The notes under the pieces were generated by a model that was not told the DNA's origin, searched no databases, and saw nothing but the letters and a program-made list of their open reading frames with translations. Made by a program: the position numbers and the translations under genes. Source: an uncultured Spirochaetales bacterium (GTDB lineage: Bacteria; Spirochaetota; Spirochaetia; Sphaerochaetales; Sphaerochaetaceae). From it: 14,030 bases of DNA. Location of the stretch: contig CALFMX010000242.1 of NCBI GenBank assembly GCA_937902565.1, positions 1 through 14,030 on the forward strand, read 5' to 3'. Shown piece by piece: positions 6,259 to 13,657 of this stretch. Each line of letters begins with the position of its first letter. Within the stretch, counting starts at the first letter, position 1.

Positions 6259-7175
6259 CAGTGAGGTGGATTTGGAACACGGCGATCTCCCAGATCCCGT
6301 TGCGTTGTCACGACAGCCGCCGCCGTCTCCAGCGTTTTTTCCAGAGGAATGAAACCGAACTCATAGGCCGTTGTGGGAAAGGTCGCGGTATTGCCATGCT
6401 CCATGGACAAACCGCCACCAATCAGGACATTGAAACCAATCAGGTTGCCGTCCTGTTCGATCGCAACAAAATTCAGATCGTTGGCATGCAGGTCCACATC
6501 GTTCTGTGGCGGGATGATCACGGTGGTTTTGAATTTGCGCGGCAAATAGCTTTTACCCAGGATCGGTTCCAGGGTGTCGGTATCGGTGCTTTGCACTTTC
6601 TCGCCATCCAGCCAGATCTCTGCATAAGCCTGTGTTTTAGGCAACAAGTGTTCAGAAATTTTCTTGGCCCATTCCCAGGCTTGCACATGCAATTCAGACT
6701 CTACCGGATTGGAGGTACACAGCACATTACGATTAACGTCACCTGCCGTGGCGATCGAATCCAGACCGAGCTGATGCAGCCACTGGTGTACCGGGCGAAT
6801 ATTCTGCTTTAATACGCCGTGATACTGAAAGGTCTGACGATTGGTAATGCGCACGCTACCGTACATGGTATGACTGGCGGCGAACTCCTCAATTCCCAGC
6901 CACTGAGCCGGTGTAATCACGCCGCCAGGCATCCGGCAGCGCAACATCACATTTTTCAGCGGTTCCAGTTTCTGCTCGACACGTTCGCCCCGAATATCAC
7001 GATCGTCCTGCTCGTACATACCGTGGAAGCGAATCAGATTGAAGTTGTCACCACGGAAGCCACCGGTCAGCGGATCCTGAAGATCTTCTGCAATAGTGCC
7101 GCGCAGATATTTGCTATTGCCTTTCTGGCGTTCGTTATCCGACAGTTTACCTGCCGGTGCTTTAATTTCACTCAT
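6255..7175 (-). pseudogene. cysI: Sulfite reductase haemoprotein beta subunit, truncated N-terminal half
   Basis: CysI reduces sulfite to sulfide with six electrons, using a coupled siroheme and 4Fe-4S cluster, with electrons from CysJ. The first about 296 residues align closely with E. coli Cys[11 protein letters not shown] (23-32), the substrate-binding Arg region CRMPGGVIT (80-88), [10 protein letters not shown] (111-120), [10 protein letters not shown], and [14 protein letters not shown]. Family identity ends after TTQRDLGDR; the last eight residues (RVPNPPHW) are foreign. The C-terminal half, with the four cysteines that bind the 4Fe-4S cluster and siroheme, is absent, so this product could not be active. 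The ATG is preceded by GAGGA with seven-base spacing and lies nine bases after the cysJ stop, the standard cysJI order. The truncation coincides with the join to spirochaete-like DNA, so it is probably an assembly or cloning artefact and not natural decay. Confidence 0.93.
6284..6296. other. Chimeric join between spirochaete-like and proteobacterial DNA
   Basis: Within these bases cysI homology stops on one side and YihY/BrkB homology begins on the other. Both genes lie on the minus strand and both are cut mid-domain. Two GATC tetranucleotides (6284-6287 and 6293-6296) mark the candidate join points. There is no IS element, integrase, tRNA or terminal repeat to explain a natural insertion. 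Confidence 0.8.
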
Positions 7176-7184
7176 GATTATTCC

Positions 7185-9014
7185 TCAATATACGTCGCGC
7201 TGATAACGGTGCGACTCACGCAGCTCGTCAAGATAGGCATCGGCATCATCAACACTGAGCCCGCCTTCGCTGGCAATCACCTCAAGCAAGGCTGCTTCAA
7301 CGTCTTTGGCCATACGGCTGGCATCGCCGCATACATACAGATGGGCTCCCTTCTGCAGCCACTGCCATAGCTGTTTGCCTTCCTGCAGCAATTTATGCTG
7401 GACGTAAATTTTTTCCTGCTGGTCTCTTGACCAGGCAAAACTGTAGTGCGACAGACGCTCCGACTTGGCCAGTTGCTGCCATTCGAGCTGATAGAGAAAA
7501 TCATCTTTGAAAGACTGGTTACCGAAAATAAGCCAGTTACCGCCTTCCTGATCCTCGGCATCACGCTTCTGTAAAAATGCACGGAACGGTGCAATACCGG
7601 TGCCGGCGCCGATCATGATAATCGGCGTTTGCGGATCCTGAGGCAAACGGAAGTGTGCGGATGGCTCAATGAAAATAGCCACTTCGTCACCCGCTTCCAG
7701 ACGACGATTCAGATAGCCGGACGCGCCGCCCTGATACTGAACGGCATCCTGTTCATACTCAACCAGCGCCACGGTGATGTGTACTTCGTCACCCACCTCT
7801 TCCTGTGCCGACGCAATGGAATACATGCGCGGTGTCAGCGGACGCAGCAAATCGCACAACTGCTGGGCAGTCAATGTCTGCGGCACCCGGCGGAGCACGA
7901 CATCAATCGGCGTTTCGGCAATATAGTCCTGCAGGGCTTTGCTGTCGGCTGCCAGATCAAGAAGTGCCTGATCCTGGGTAAGCTGCGCATATCCCTTTAC
8001 AAAGGCCGGTGTATTCTGGGTAATTTCCAGATGATGGATCAAGGCGTAGCGAACACCCAGTGTCTTGCCGTCGGCCAGCGTCACATCTTCAGCGCCATCC
8101 ACGCCGGTTGAAGCCAGAATGGAATCGACCAGCGCCGGGTCATTGCGAAACCACACACCCAATGCGTCGCCTGGCTGATAACGGATACCGGAGTCGCCCA
8201 GATCAAATTCCAGATGCCGCACGTCTTTGAGCGAATTGCGACTGGTGATTTTCTGGTTGGTCAGAATGGTTGCGGTAAAGGGTTTCTCACGCGTATAGAT
8301 CTGTGCGTGCACCTGTGGGTCGTTGACCAGCGCGCTGACGCTGGCTGGCGCTGCGTTTGCCGCCGTATTGCGGCTTTCATGTTCAACCAGCCAGGCGACC
8401 GTTTTCTCAACCCATTCGTCTGCCGTAGCCTGGTAATCCAGATCACAGTCCACACGGTCAAACAGCCGCTGCGCGCCCAGTTGCTCCAGACGCGAATCGA
8501 AGTCTTTGCCTGCCTGGCAAAAATCGGGATACGAACTGTCACCCAGCCCCAGCACTGCATACTGGAGAGATTTGACCTCTGGCGGCTTCTTGCCGAACAG
8601 GGCCTTATGCAATGACAGCGCTTCTTCAGGTGGCTCGCCATCACCCTGGGTAGAGGCAACGACCAGCACAAGGCGCTCGGCAGCAAGCTGACGACTCTTG
8701 TAATCGCCCGCACTTTTCAGTACTGACGCAACGCCGGCGGCCTTCAGTTTATCCTGCAGCGATTGTGCCACACGGCGTGCATTGCCGGTCTGGGAAGCCG
8801 ATAATACCAATACAGGGCTGGCCTGCTCCTGCGTAGCCTGCGCCGCCGCAACACCAGCGGGGACGGCGCCAGAGGCATCCATCTGCTGGCTGCGCGCCCA
8901 TAGATAGCCGGACAGCCATGCTGTCTGTAACGGATTCAACCCCGAAAGGTTTTTCTGTAATTCGGATAGCGTATCCGAATTTATCGGTAACCCCGATAGT
9001 GGTGGATAACTCAT
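7185..9014 (-). CDS. cysJ: NADPH-sulfite reductase flavoprotein alpha subunit
   Basis: CysJ passes electrons from NADPH through FAD and FMN to CysI in assimilatory sulfate reduction. The 609-aa protein matches the E. coli protein (599 aa) end to end. FMN-binding flavodoxin domain: SASQTGNARR (72-81), STQGDGEPPEE (121-131) and GLGDSSYPDF. FAD domain: SRNSLKDVRH (258-267), YQPGDALGV (279-287), RPLTPRMYSIAS (391-402) and GGASGYL (429-435). NADPH domain: GAGTGIAPFRAF (469-480), SRDQ (529-532) and CGD (562-564). The C-terminus is the canonical YQRDVY. The ATG at 9014 was chosen over an upstream TTG because it fits the family N-terminus. It overlaps the cysI ribosome-binding region and is the first gene of a cysJI operon, divergent from cysG. 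It is intact. Confidence 0.97.
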   Translation of the reverse strand: MSYPPLSGLPINSDTLSELQKNLSGLNPLQTAWLSGYLWARSQQMDASGAVPAGVAAAQATQEQASPVLVLSASQTGNARRVAQSLQDKLKAAGVASVLKSAGDYKSRQLAAERLVLVVASTQGDGEPPEEALSLHKALFGKKPPEVKSLQYAVLGLGDSSYPDFCQAGKDFDSRLEQLGAQRLFDRVDCDLDYQATADEWVEKTVAWLVEHESRNTAANAAPASVSALVNDPQVHAQIYTREKPFTATILTNQKITSRNSLKDVRHLEFDLGDSGIRYQPGDALGVWFRNDPALVDSILASTGVDGAEDVTLADGKTLGVRYALIHHLEITQNTPAFVKGYAQLTQDQALLDLAADSKALQDYIAETPIDVVLRRVPQTLTAQQLCDLLRPLTPRMYSIASAQEEVGDEVHITVALVEYEQDAVQYQGGASGYLNRRLEAGDEVAIFIEPSAHFRLPQDPQTPIIMIGAGTGIAPFRAFLQKRDAEDQEGGNWLIFGNQSFKDDFLYQLEWQQLAKSERLSHYSFAWSRDQQEKIYVQHKLLQEGKQLWQWLQKGAHLYVCGDASRMAKDVEAALLEVIASEGGLSVDDADAYLDELRESHRYQRDVY

Positions 9015-9348
9015 TTGTCTGATTTCCCTGCGCACGGACAATACTCACCCGGAATAGAATAAGGTCGTGAAACCCACGCCCCGGGAGGCTCGTCACTCGT
9101 TGTTTACTATTTATGTGGACTATTTATACGGGTTTTATCCTAGCAACGATTGCGCAGTGCAGGAACGACAGATATGTCATTTTTACATTACCCCGATCTA
9201 TATAAGGCTGCCACGTATGTGATATCTTCTTATTACCAGAAGATCTAAGCTACAAGCAGATATATATTTTTCCATTATTTGTAAAAACACTACGATTGCA
9301 TCTGTAATAACGATATAACCGCCTTTTTCACATTTAACTCGTAGTACT
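9015..9348. promoter_or_regulatory. AT-rich divergent cysJ-cysG regulatory spacer
   Basis: A 334-nt spacer with no convincing gene, clearly richer in A and T than the flanking coding DNA. It must hold the promoters of both cysJI and cysG. A 9-bp direct repeat ACTATTTAT occurs at 9106-9114 and 9119-9127 (13-base period), about 100 bases upstream of the cysJ ATG. It could be a recognition site for a LysR-type regulator such as CysB, whose sites are poorly conserved. No hexamer pair with good spacing was clear enough to report, and the cysG start has only a weak ribosome-binding site. Confidence 0.5.
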
Positions 9349-10581
9349 ATGCAGACCTTTCCTTTATTTGCCGATCTCGCAGGGCGTCCCGTGCTGGTTA
9401 TTGGCGGTGGCACGGTTGCCGAGCGCAAGGCGCATGCCCTGCTGGAAGCCGGCGCGCGCGTCCACCTGGCGGCCCCTGAGCTGACACCACAACTGAAATT
9501 ATGGACAGAACAGGGCAAAGTGTTGCTGCGCGGCCAGCATTTTGACGCCCGCTGGCTCGATGAAGTGTTCCTGGTCGTGGCGGCTACCGACGACGCCGCA
9601 GTCAACCAGACCGTATCGGATGCGGCCGAAGTCGCCAAAAAACTGGTAAATGTTGTGGATAATCCACAACTGTGTTCGTATATTGTTCCATCGGTGATCG
9701 ACCGCTCGCCGGTGCAGATTGCCATTAGCAGCAATGGCACCGCGCCGGTGCTGATCCGGCAACTGCGCCAGCAACTGGAAACCCTGATCCCCCAGCAGTT
9801 CGGTAACATGGCCAGCATTGCCGGCCGCTGGCGTGGCAAGGTCAAACAACAATTTAACTCAATTACCGAAAGGCGGCGCTTCTGGGAAACGCTGTTCAGC
9901 AGTCGCTTTGCCAGTGCTGCGCAGTCAGGTGACACAGCAGGCGCCGAGGCCTTGCTGCAGGCGCAACTGGCAGGTGGCGTCCCACAGCACGGCGAAGTGA
10001 CGCTGGTGGGCGCCGGCCCCGGCGACCCCGGATTACTTACCCTGAATGCCCTGCAGGCCATTCAGCAGGCCGATATCGTCTTTCATGATGCACTTATTTC
10101 AGACGAAATTATGACGCTGATCCGCCGCGATGCTGAGCGGGTGCCGGTAGGCAAGCGCGGCGGCCACCATTCAGTGCCACAGGAACAGATCAACGAATTG
10201 CTGATCAGCCACGCCAAAAAAGGCCTGCGCGTGGTGCGCCTCAAAGGCGGTGATCCGTTTATTTTTGGACGGGGCGGCGAGGAAATGCAGGCGGTCACCG
10301 CTCACGGGATCCCCTGTAAGGTCGTACCGGGCATCACCGCTGCGCTGGGTGCCTCTGCCTACGCTGGCATCCCGCTCACCCACCGCGACCATTCACAATC
10401 GGTACTGTTTGTTACCGGCCATACCTGTCGCGATGAAAACGCCATCGACTGGGACACCCTGGCGCGACCGCGCCAGACCATCGTGGTGTATATGGGCACC
10501 GTCAATGCCGCAAGAATTACGCGTGAGCTCACACAGCGCGGTCGCGACGCTGAGCTACCGCTGGTGAGCCGGTGCCTGTGA
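9349..10581 (+). pseudogene. cysG: Siroheme synthase, C-terminus cut off
   Basis: CysG is the multifunctional enzyme that methylates uroporphyrinogen III, oxidises precorrin-2 and inserts iron to make siroheme, the CysI cofactor. Its N-terminal dehydrogenase/chelatase half is complete: VIGGGTVAERKA (17-28), Asp104 in NVVDNP, and Ser128 in ISSNG, at the same numbers as the E. coli and Salmonella proteins. The uroporphyrinogen methyltransferase half begins at HGEVTLVGAGPGDPGLLTL (214-232) and includes VVRLKGGDPFIFGRGGEE (295-312) and YMG (381-383). Homology holds to about residue 404 (AELP), then the frame ends in an unrelated LVSRCL. About 50 C-terminal residues, including the usual ENGT and PSLIIIGRVV segments, are missing. 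Truncation matches a join to foreign DNA at about 10562. Placement divergent from cysJI is functionally coherent. Confidence 0.93.
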
Positions 10582-10655
10582 CACCCTCCCCCGCCCGCCG
10601 GGCGATCCTGCGCGGCAGCGAGGCGGTCTGCGATTTCGACTTCGCGGCGCAGCGT
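10566..10655. other. High-GC splinter between two foreign pieces
   Basis: Counting by eye gives 67 G or C in these 90 bases (about 74%), well above both flanks. It does not continue cysG in any frame and does not belong to the isomerase that follows. One plus-strand frame is open throughout (starts EPVPVTPSPARRAILRG), so it may be a fragment of a gene from a high-GC organism; the family is not recognised. Its right end is GATC (10656-10659), and a second GATC lies at 10604-10607. Confidence 0.6.
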
Positions 10656-11307
10656 GATCGATGCACAGCATGGCGACGAATATTTGGCCTATGGGCACAG
10701 GGTTATCGACACGGCAAAGGAAATCGGTGCCAGTTGCGTTTCCTTCGGGCTTTTTGAACCGCTGACAGACGTGCAGAAACAGGCATTATGGTTCTGGACG
10801 GTCGACGGAGCGAAGAACCCGGACGATCCGGCTGTCTGGAACAAGGCTGTTGAACGAATTCGCGAACTCGGTCGTCACGCAGAGGAGCTTGGCATAGAGC
10901 TGTCTCTTGAAATGTATGAGGATACTTATCTCGGTACTGCGGACAGTTCGGTTCGTTTTGTCGAGGAAGTCGGCCTCGATAATGTAGGGATCAATGCCGA
11001 TCTGGGTAATCTCATTCGTCTGCACCGTCCGGTCGAGCATTGGCAGCAGATGATGGAGAAGGTCGCGCCTTATGCAAAGTTCTGGCACGTCAAGAACTAC
11101 ACCCGTGCAGAAGATCCAGCCTCCGGTGTCATCGTCACACATCCTGCTCCCCTTGAAAGCGGGATCATCAATTATCGCGCAGCGATCAAAATGGCGCTGG
11201 ATCGAGGATTTGCCAGCCCGTTTTTATGTGAACATTATGGTGGCGACGGGCTTTCTGTTTCGGCTACAAATCGTGACTACTTGCGCCGCATCCTGCCACG
11301 CGACTAA
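10654..11307 (+). CDS. TIM-barrel sugar (phosphate) isomerase/epimerase, N-terminus missing
   Basis: Xylose-isomerase-like/AP-endonuclease-2 superfamily enzyme that interconverts ketoses or their phosphates using a divalent metal. The 217 codons from the GTG lack about the first 70-90 residues of a usual 280-310-aa protein. The four metal ligands are visible: Glu86 in LSLEMYED, Asp116 in GINADLGN, His145 in KFWHVKNY and Glu193 in FLCEHYGGDG. The GTG at 10654 is created by the join (GATC at 10656-10659) and is not the native start; alphaproteobacterial sequence starts at about 10657. The stop is 24 bases before a DhaK-DhaL-type kinase on the same strand, so the pair is probably one catabolic operon. 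The product or substrate is likely a tetrulose or similar short sugar phosphate, but that is inferred from the partner. Confidence 0.8.
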   Translation: MIDAQHGDEYLAYGHRVIDTAKEIGASCVSFGLFEPLTDVQKQALWFWTVDGAKNPDDPAVWNKAVERIRELGRHAEELGIELSLEMYEDTYLGTADSSVRFVEEVGLDNVGINADLGNLIRLHRPVEHWQQMMEKVAPYAKFWHVKNYTRAEDPASGVIVTHPAPLESGIINYRAAIKMALDRGFASPFLCEHYGGDGLSVSATNRDYLRRILPRD

Positions 11308-11331
11308 TGACCCAGACCAAGGACTGTTTTA

Positions 11332-13038
11332 ATGACGACCATTTTCGACGCGCCGGAGGAGTTTGCCTCGACCGCTCTTGCCGGGTTTGCCAGCATCTAT
11401 AACCGCTATGTTCGCCACGTGCGTGGCGGCGTTGTTCGTTCCACAAAGGTCCCTAAAGGCAAGGTCGCTGTGGTTGTCGGAGGCGGCTCGGGTCATTACC
11501 CTGCATTTGCCGGATATGTCGGGCCAGGCCTCGCGGATGCAGCCGTTGCTGGTGACGTATTTGCTTCGCCTTCCACGGCGGCAGTGGCGCGTGTCTGCCG
11601 GCAGGCGCATAAGGGCGGTGGTATTCTCTTGGGCTTTGGCAATTACGCCGGGGATGTGCTCAATTTTGGCGTTGCTGCTGAACGACTGCGTGCCGAAGGT
11701 ATCGACGTCCGCATCGTGCCTGTAACCGACGATGTGGCCAGCGCTCCGGCGGATATGCACGAGAAGCGGCGAGGCATTGCTGGTGATCTGGTCGTGTTCA
11801 AGATTGCTGGTGCTGCTGCTGAGGCCGGTCTGTCACTGGACGAAGTCGAACGGCTGTCACGTCATGCGAATGCCAACACCGTGTCTTTTGGCGTTGCCTT
11901 CAAAGGCTGCACCTTGCCTGGCGCTCCGCATCCGCTCTTTACCGTACCGGAAGGCCAGATGGCGCTTGGTCTCGGCATTCATGGCGAGCCGGGGATCAAG
12001 GAAGAGGCGATCTTGCCTGCCTCTGGTCTGGCAAGCCTGCTGGTGGAGAAGCTTCTGGCGGAGCGCCCTAAAGGAACGAAGAAAGTTGGTGTTATCCTGA
12101 ACGGCCTTGGTGCTACCAAGTACGAAGAGCTGTTTGTCCTGTGGACAGCGATTGCGTCGTTGCTGGAAAAAGCTGGTCTTGACGTTGTAGCTCCTGAAGC
12201 TGGTGAGTTTGTTACCAGTCTCGACATGCAAGGCTGTTCGCTGACCCTTCTTTGGCTCGATGACGAACTCGAGCGCTATTGGACGGCAGCTTGCGACACT
12301 CCGGTCCTGCGTCGCGGCGAAGCGATCGCAGTCGAGCCCGCAGACGATGTCATTGCCAACGAGGATGCGGCGCCCGATTTTGCTCAGGCGGATGAGGCCG
12401 GGCGTGCCGGTGGCGTTTGCATGCAGGGTATTTTGCACGCCGTCGCCGACGTGCTGGTCGAGGCCGAAGAAGAACTGGGTCGCATTGATGCCTTCGCAGG
12501 CGACGGCGATCATGGGCAAGGCATGCGACGTGGCTCTGCGGCTGCAAAAGATGCAGCTGATCAGGCCGTCAAGGCCGGGGCGGGGGCCGCAAGCGTATTG
12601 GCTGTTGCAGGTGACGCCTGGGCGGACCGGGCCGGAGGAACATCGGGAGCGCTATGGGGACTTCTGCTGCGCTCATGGAGCGCAGAGCTTTCCGACAATG
12701 GCAACATTGATGATGGTGCGGTCGTTCGCGGTTGCAGGCGCGCGCTTGATTCAGTGACAACCCTTGGTCGGGCGAAGCCCGGCGACAAGACATTGGTGGA
12801 TGCGTTTGTTCCTTTTGTGGAAACGCTTGAAAGCGAATTTGCATCTGGTAAGACGCTGGCCGATGCTTGGAATAAAGCGGCGGAGACTGCAAAAGTCGCA
12901 GCCGACGCGACGGCACCACTTGCTCCGAAACTCGGTCGGGCGAGACCATTGGCGGAAAAGAGCATCGGTCATCCCGATGCGGGAGCCATTTCGCTGGCGC
13001 TGGTCGCGGAAACCATCGGCAAGAAGCTTAAGAACTGA
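11332..13038 (+). CDS. Dihydroxyacetone-kinase-family ATP-dependent kinase (fused DhaK-DhaL)
   Basis: A 568-aa single-chain kinase with an N-terminal DhaK domain (about 1-335) and a C-terminal DhaL ATP-binding domain (about 358-568). Such enzymes phosphorylate dihydroxyacetone or related short ketoses, including D- or L-erythrulose in sugar-alcohol catabolism. The DhaK half has GGGSGHYPAF (50-59), GDVFASPS and the substrate-linking His217 in GIHGEPG, which forms the hemiaminal with the ketose. The DhaL half has GDGDHGQGM (390-398), which holds the Mg-ATP aspartates, then GGTSGALWG and SIGHPDAGAIS. The length fits the fused family (about 550-590). A weak AAGG-type ribosome-binding site precedes the ATG. 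It follows a sugar isomerase in the same direction and not glycerol or PTS genes, so a tetrulose substrate seems more likely than dihydroxyacetone. A hairpin follows the stop. The gene is intact. Confidence 0.93.
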   Translation: MTTIFDAPEEFASTALAGFASIYNRYVRHVRGGVVRSTKVPKGKVAVVVGGGSGHYPAFAGYVGPGLADAAVAGDVFASPSTAAVARVCRQAHKGGGILLGFGNYAGDVLNFGVAAERLRAEGIDVRIVPVTDDVASAPADMHEKRRGIAGDLVVFKIAGAAAEAGLSLDEVERLSRHANANTVSFGVAFKGCTLPGAPHPLFTVPEGQMALGLGIHGEPGIKEEAILPASGLASLLVEKLLAERPKGTKKVGVILNGLGATKYEELFVLWTAIASLLEKAGLDVVAPEAGEFVTSLDMQGCSLTLLWLDDELERYWTAACDTPVLRRGEAIAVEPADDVIANEDAAPDFAQADEAGRAGGVCMQGILHAVADVLVEAEEELGRIDAFAGDGDHGQGMRRGSAAAKDAADQAVKAGAGAASVLAVAGDAWADRAGGTSGALWGLLLRSWSAELSDNGNIDDGAVVRGCRRALDSVTTLGRAKPGDKTLVDAFVPFVETLESEFASGKTLADAWNKAAETAKVAADATAPLAPKLGRARPLAEKSIGHPDAGAISLALVAETIGKKLKN

Positions 13039-13046
13039 TAGCCGAT

Positions 13047-13075
13047 CAGGGAAACTGGCTTGAAGCCAGTCCCTG
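13047..13075. terminator. Hairpin after the kinase gene, possible bidirectional terminator
   Basis: CAGGGA (13047-13052) pairs with TCCCTG (13070-13075), and CTGGCT (13055-13060) with AGCCAG (13064-13069). There is a two-base bulge and a three-base loop. It stands between two convergent genes. The downstream T-tract is poor on both strands, so the call rests on position and stem strength. Confidence 0.5.
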
Positions 13076-13105
13076 ACCGGCAAAAGGTAATTATTTCATT
13101 AGCAA

Positions 13106-13402
13106 TTAGGCCGGGAGGATTTGATAGAAATTATCAAGTTTTCCTGGCTTCGAGTGAGCTACCAGCATGACCAGTTTTTCCTGGTCGAAAACGCGAAACC
13201 AATCTTCCCATTCCACGACTTCAAGTCCGCCTGCATCCAAGGGCCGTTCGACATCGGCAACGAATTCCGGCTCGAAAACAATTCGCAATACCGGCGCTGC
13301 ATCGGGATCTATGGATGTGCTGACAAATGCGGGGTTTCCGTTGCGAGCAGCCACCCAGTCCCGAATGGCTTCATGCGTATCAAGGGTGATAGTTTCACTC
13401 AT
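13106..13402 (-). CDS. Conserved-looking hypothetical protein, 98 aa
   Basis: A small acidic cytoplasmic protein, not recognised. It starts MSETITLDTHEAIRDWVAAR and ends with a conserved-looking tail rich in aromatic and acidic residues (EVVEWEDWFRVFDQEKL). It has no signal peptide, membrane helix or cysteine. The ATG at 13402 has GGAGG ten bases upstream, a long but usable spacing; upstream extension in the same frame (to 13609) reads like non-coding sequence rich in Arg, Lys and Pro. It is convergent with the kinase and divergent from serA. Its codon use agrees with the adjacent alphaproteobacterial genes. Confidence 0.65.
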   Translation of the reverse strand: MSETITLDTHEAIRDWVAARNGNPAFVSTSIDPDAAPVLRIVFEPEFVADVERPLDAGGLEVVEWEDWFRVFDQEKLVMLVAHSKPGKLDNFYQILPA

Positions 13403-13439
13403 CGGGGGTATTCCTCCGGTTGCTGTCATTAAGGATATC

Positions 13440-13466
13440 TTTGGCTCGGTTGGCAGGTGAGCCAAA
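13440..13466. repeat. 8-bp inverted repeat in the spacer before serA
   Basis: TTTGGCTC (13440-13447) and GAGCCAAA (13459-13466) form a perfect stem with an 11-nt loop. It lies in the 255-nt divergent spacer between the 98-aa gene and serA, so it could be an operator or an upstream terminator. The rest of that spacer shows a TTGACG (13588-13593) that could be a serA -35 element, but no good -10 at the right distance. Confidence 0.35.
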
Positions 13467-13657
13467 TGGAAGCTTTTGTTATTTGCCATAGTAATCAGAT
13501 AGGTCCGCCGGGGTTTCTGAAAAGGCGCTGCTCCATTCACTTTCTTCGTGAATCTGCAATTGGGGTAAAATCTTTCAATACATCCTGTTGACGACGGCTT
13601 TGCGTTCATTCATGTCGTAAACCGACTATCTGCTGTTACAGCCTGGAAATCCCCAAA

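Noticed and set aside
6255..6281. Natural alternative C-terminus for a short CysI
   Set aside because: The final eight residues match no CysI and coincide with foreign DNA; a half-length CysI would lack the cluster and siroheme ligands.
6261..8615. Several plus-strand frames of 130-183 codons
   Set aside because: All lie opposite cysI and cysJ, which are identified by end-to-end motif agreement; their translations are low-complexity shadows.
9198..10061. 287-codon minus-strand frame over cysG
   Set aside because: Shadow of the well-conserved cysG coding sequence, and it extends into the AT-rich spacer without a plausible start.
9349..10581. cysI-cysJ-cysG piece as a genomic island inserted in a spirochaete
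   Set aside because: Both end genes are cut mid-domain, there is no integrase, repeat or tRNA, and the other end joins a third genome; an artefact is simpler.
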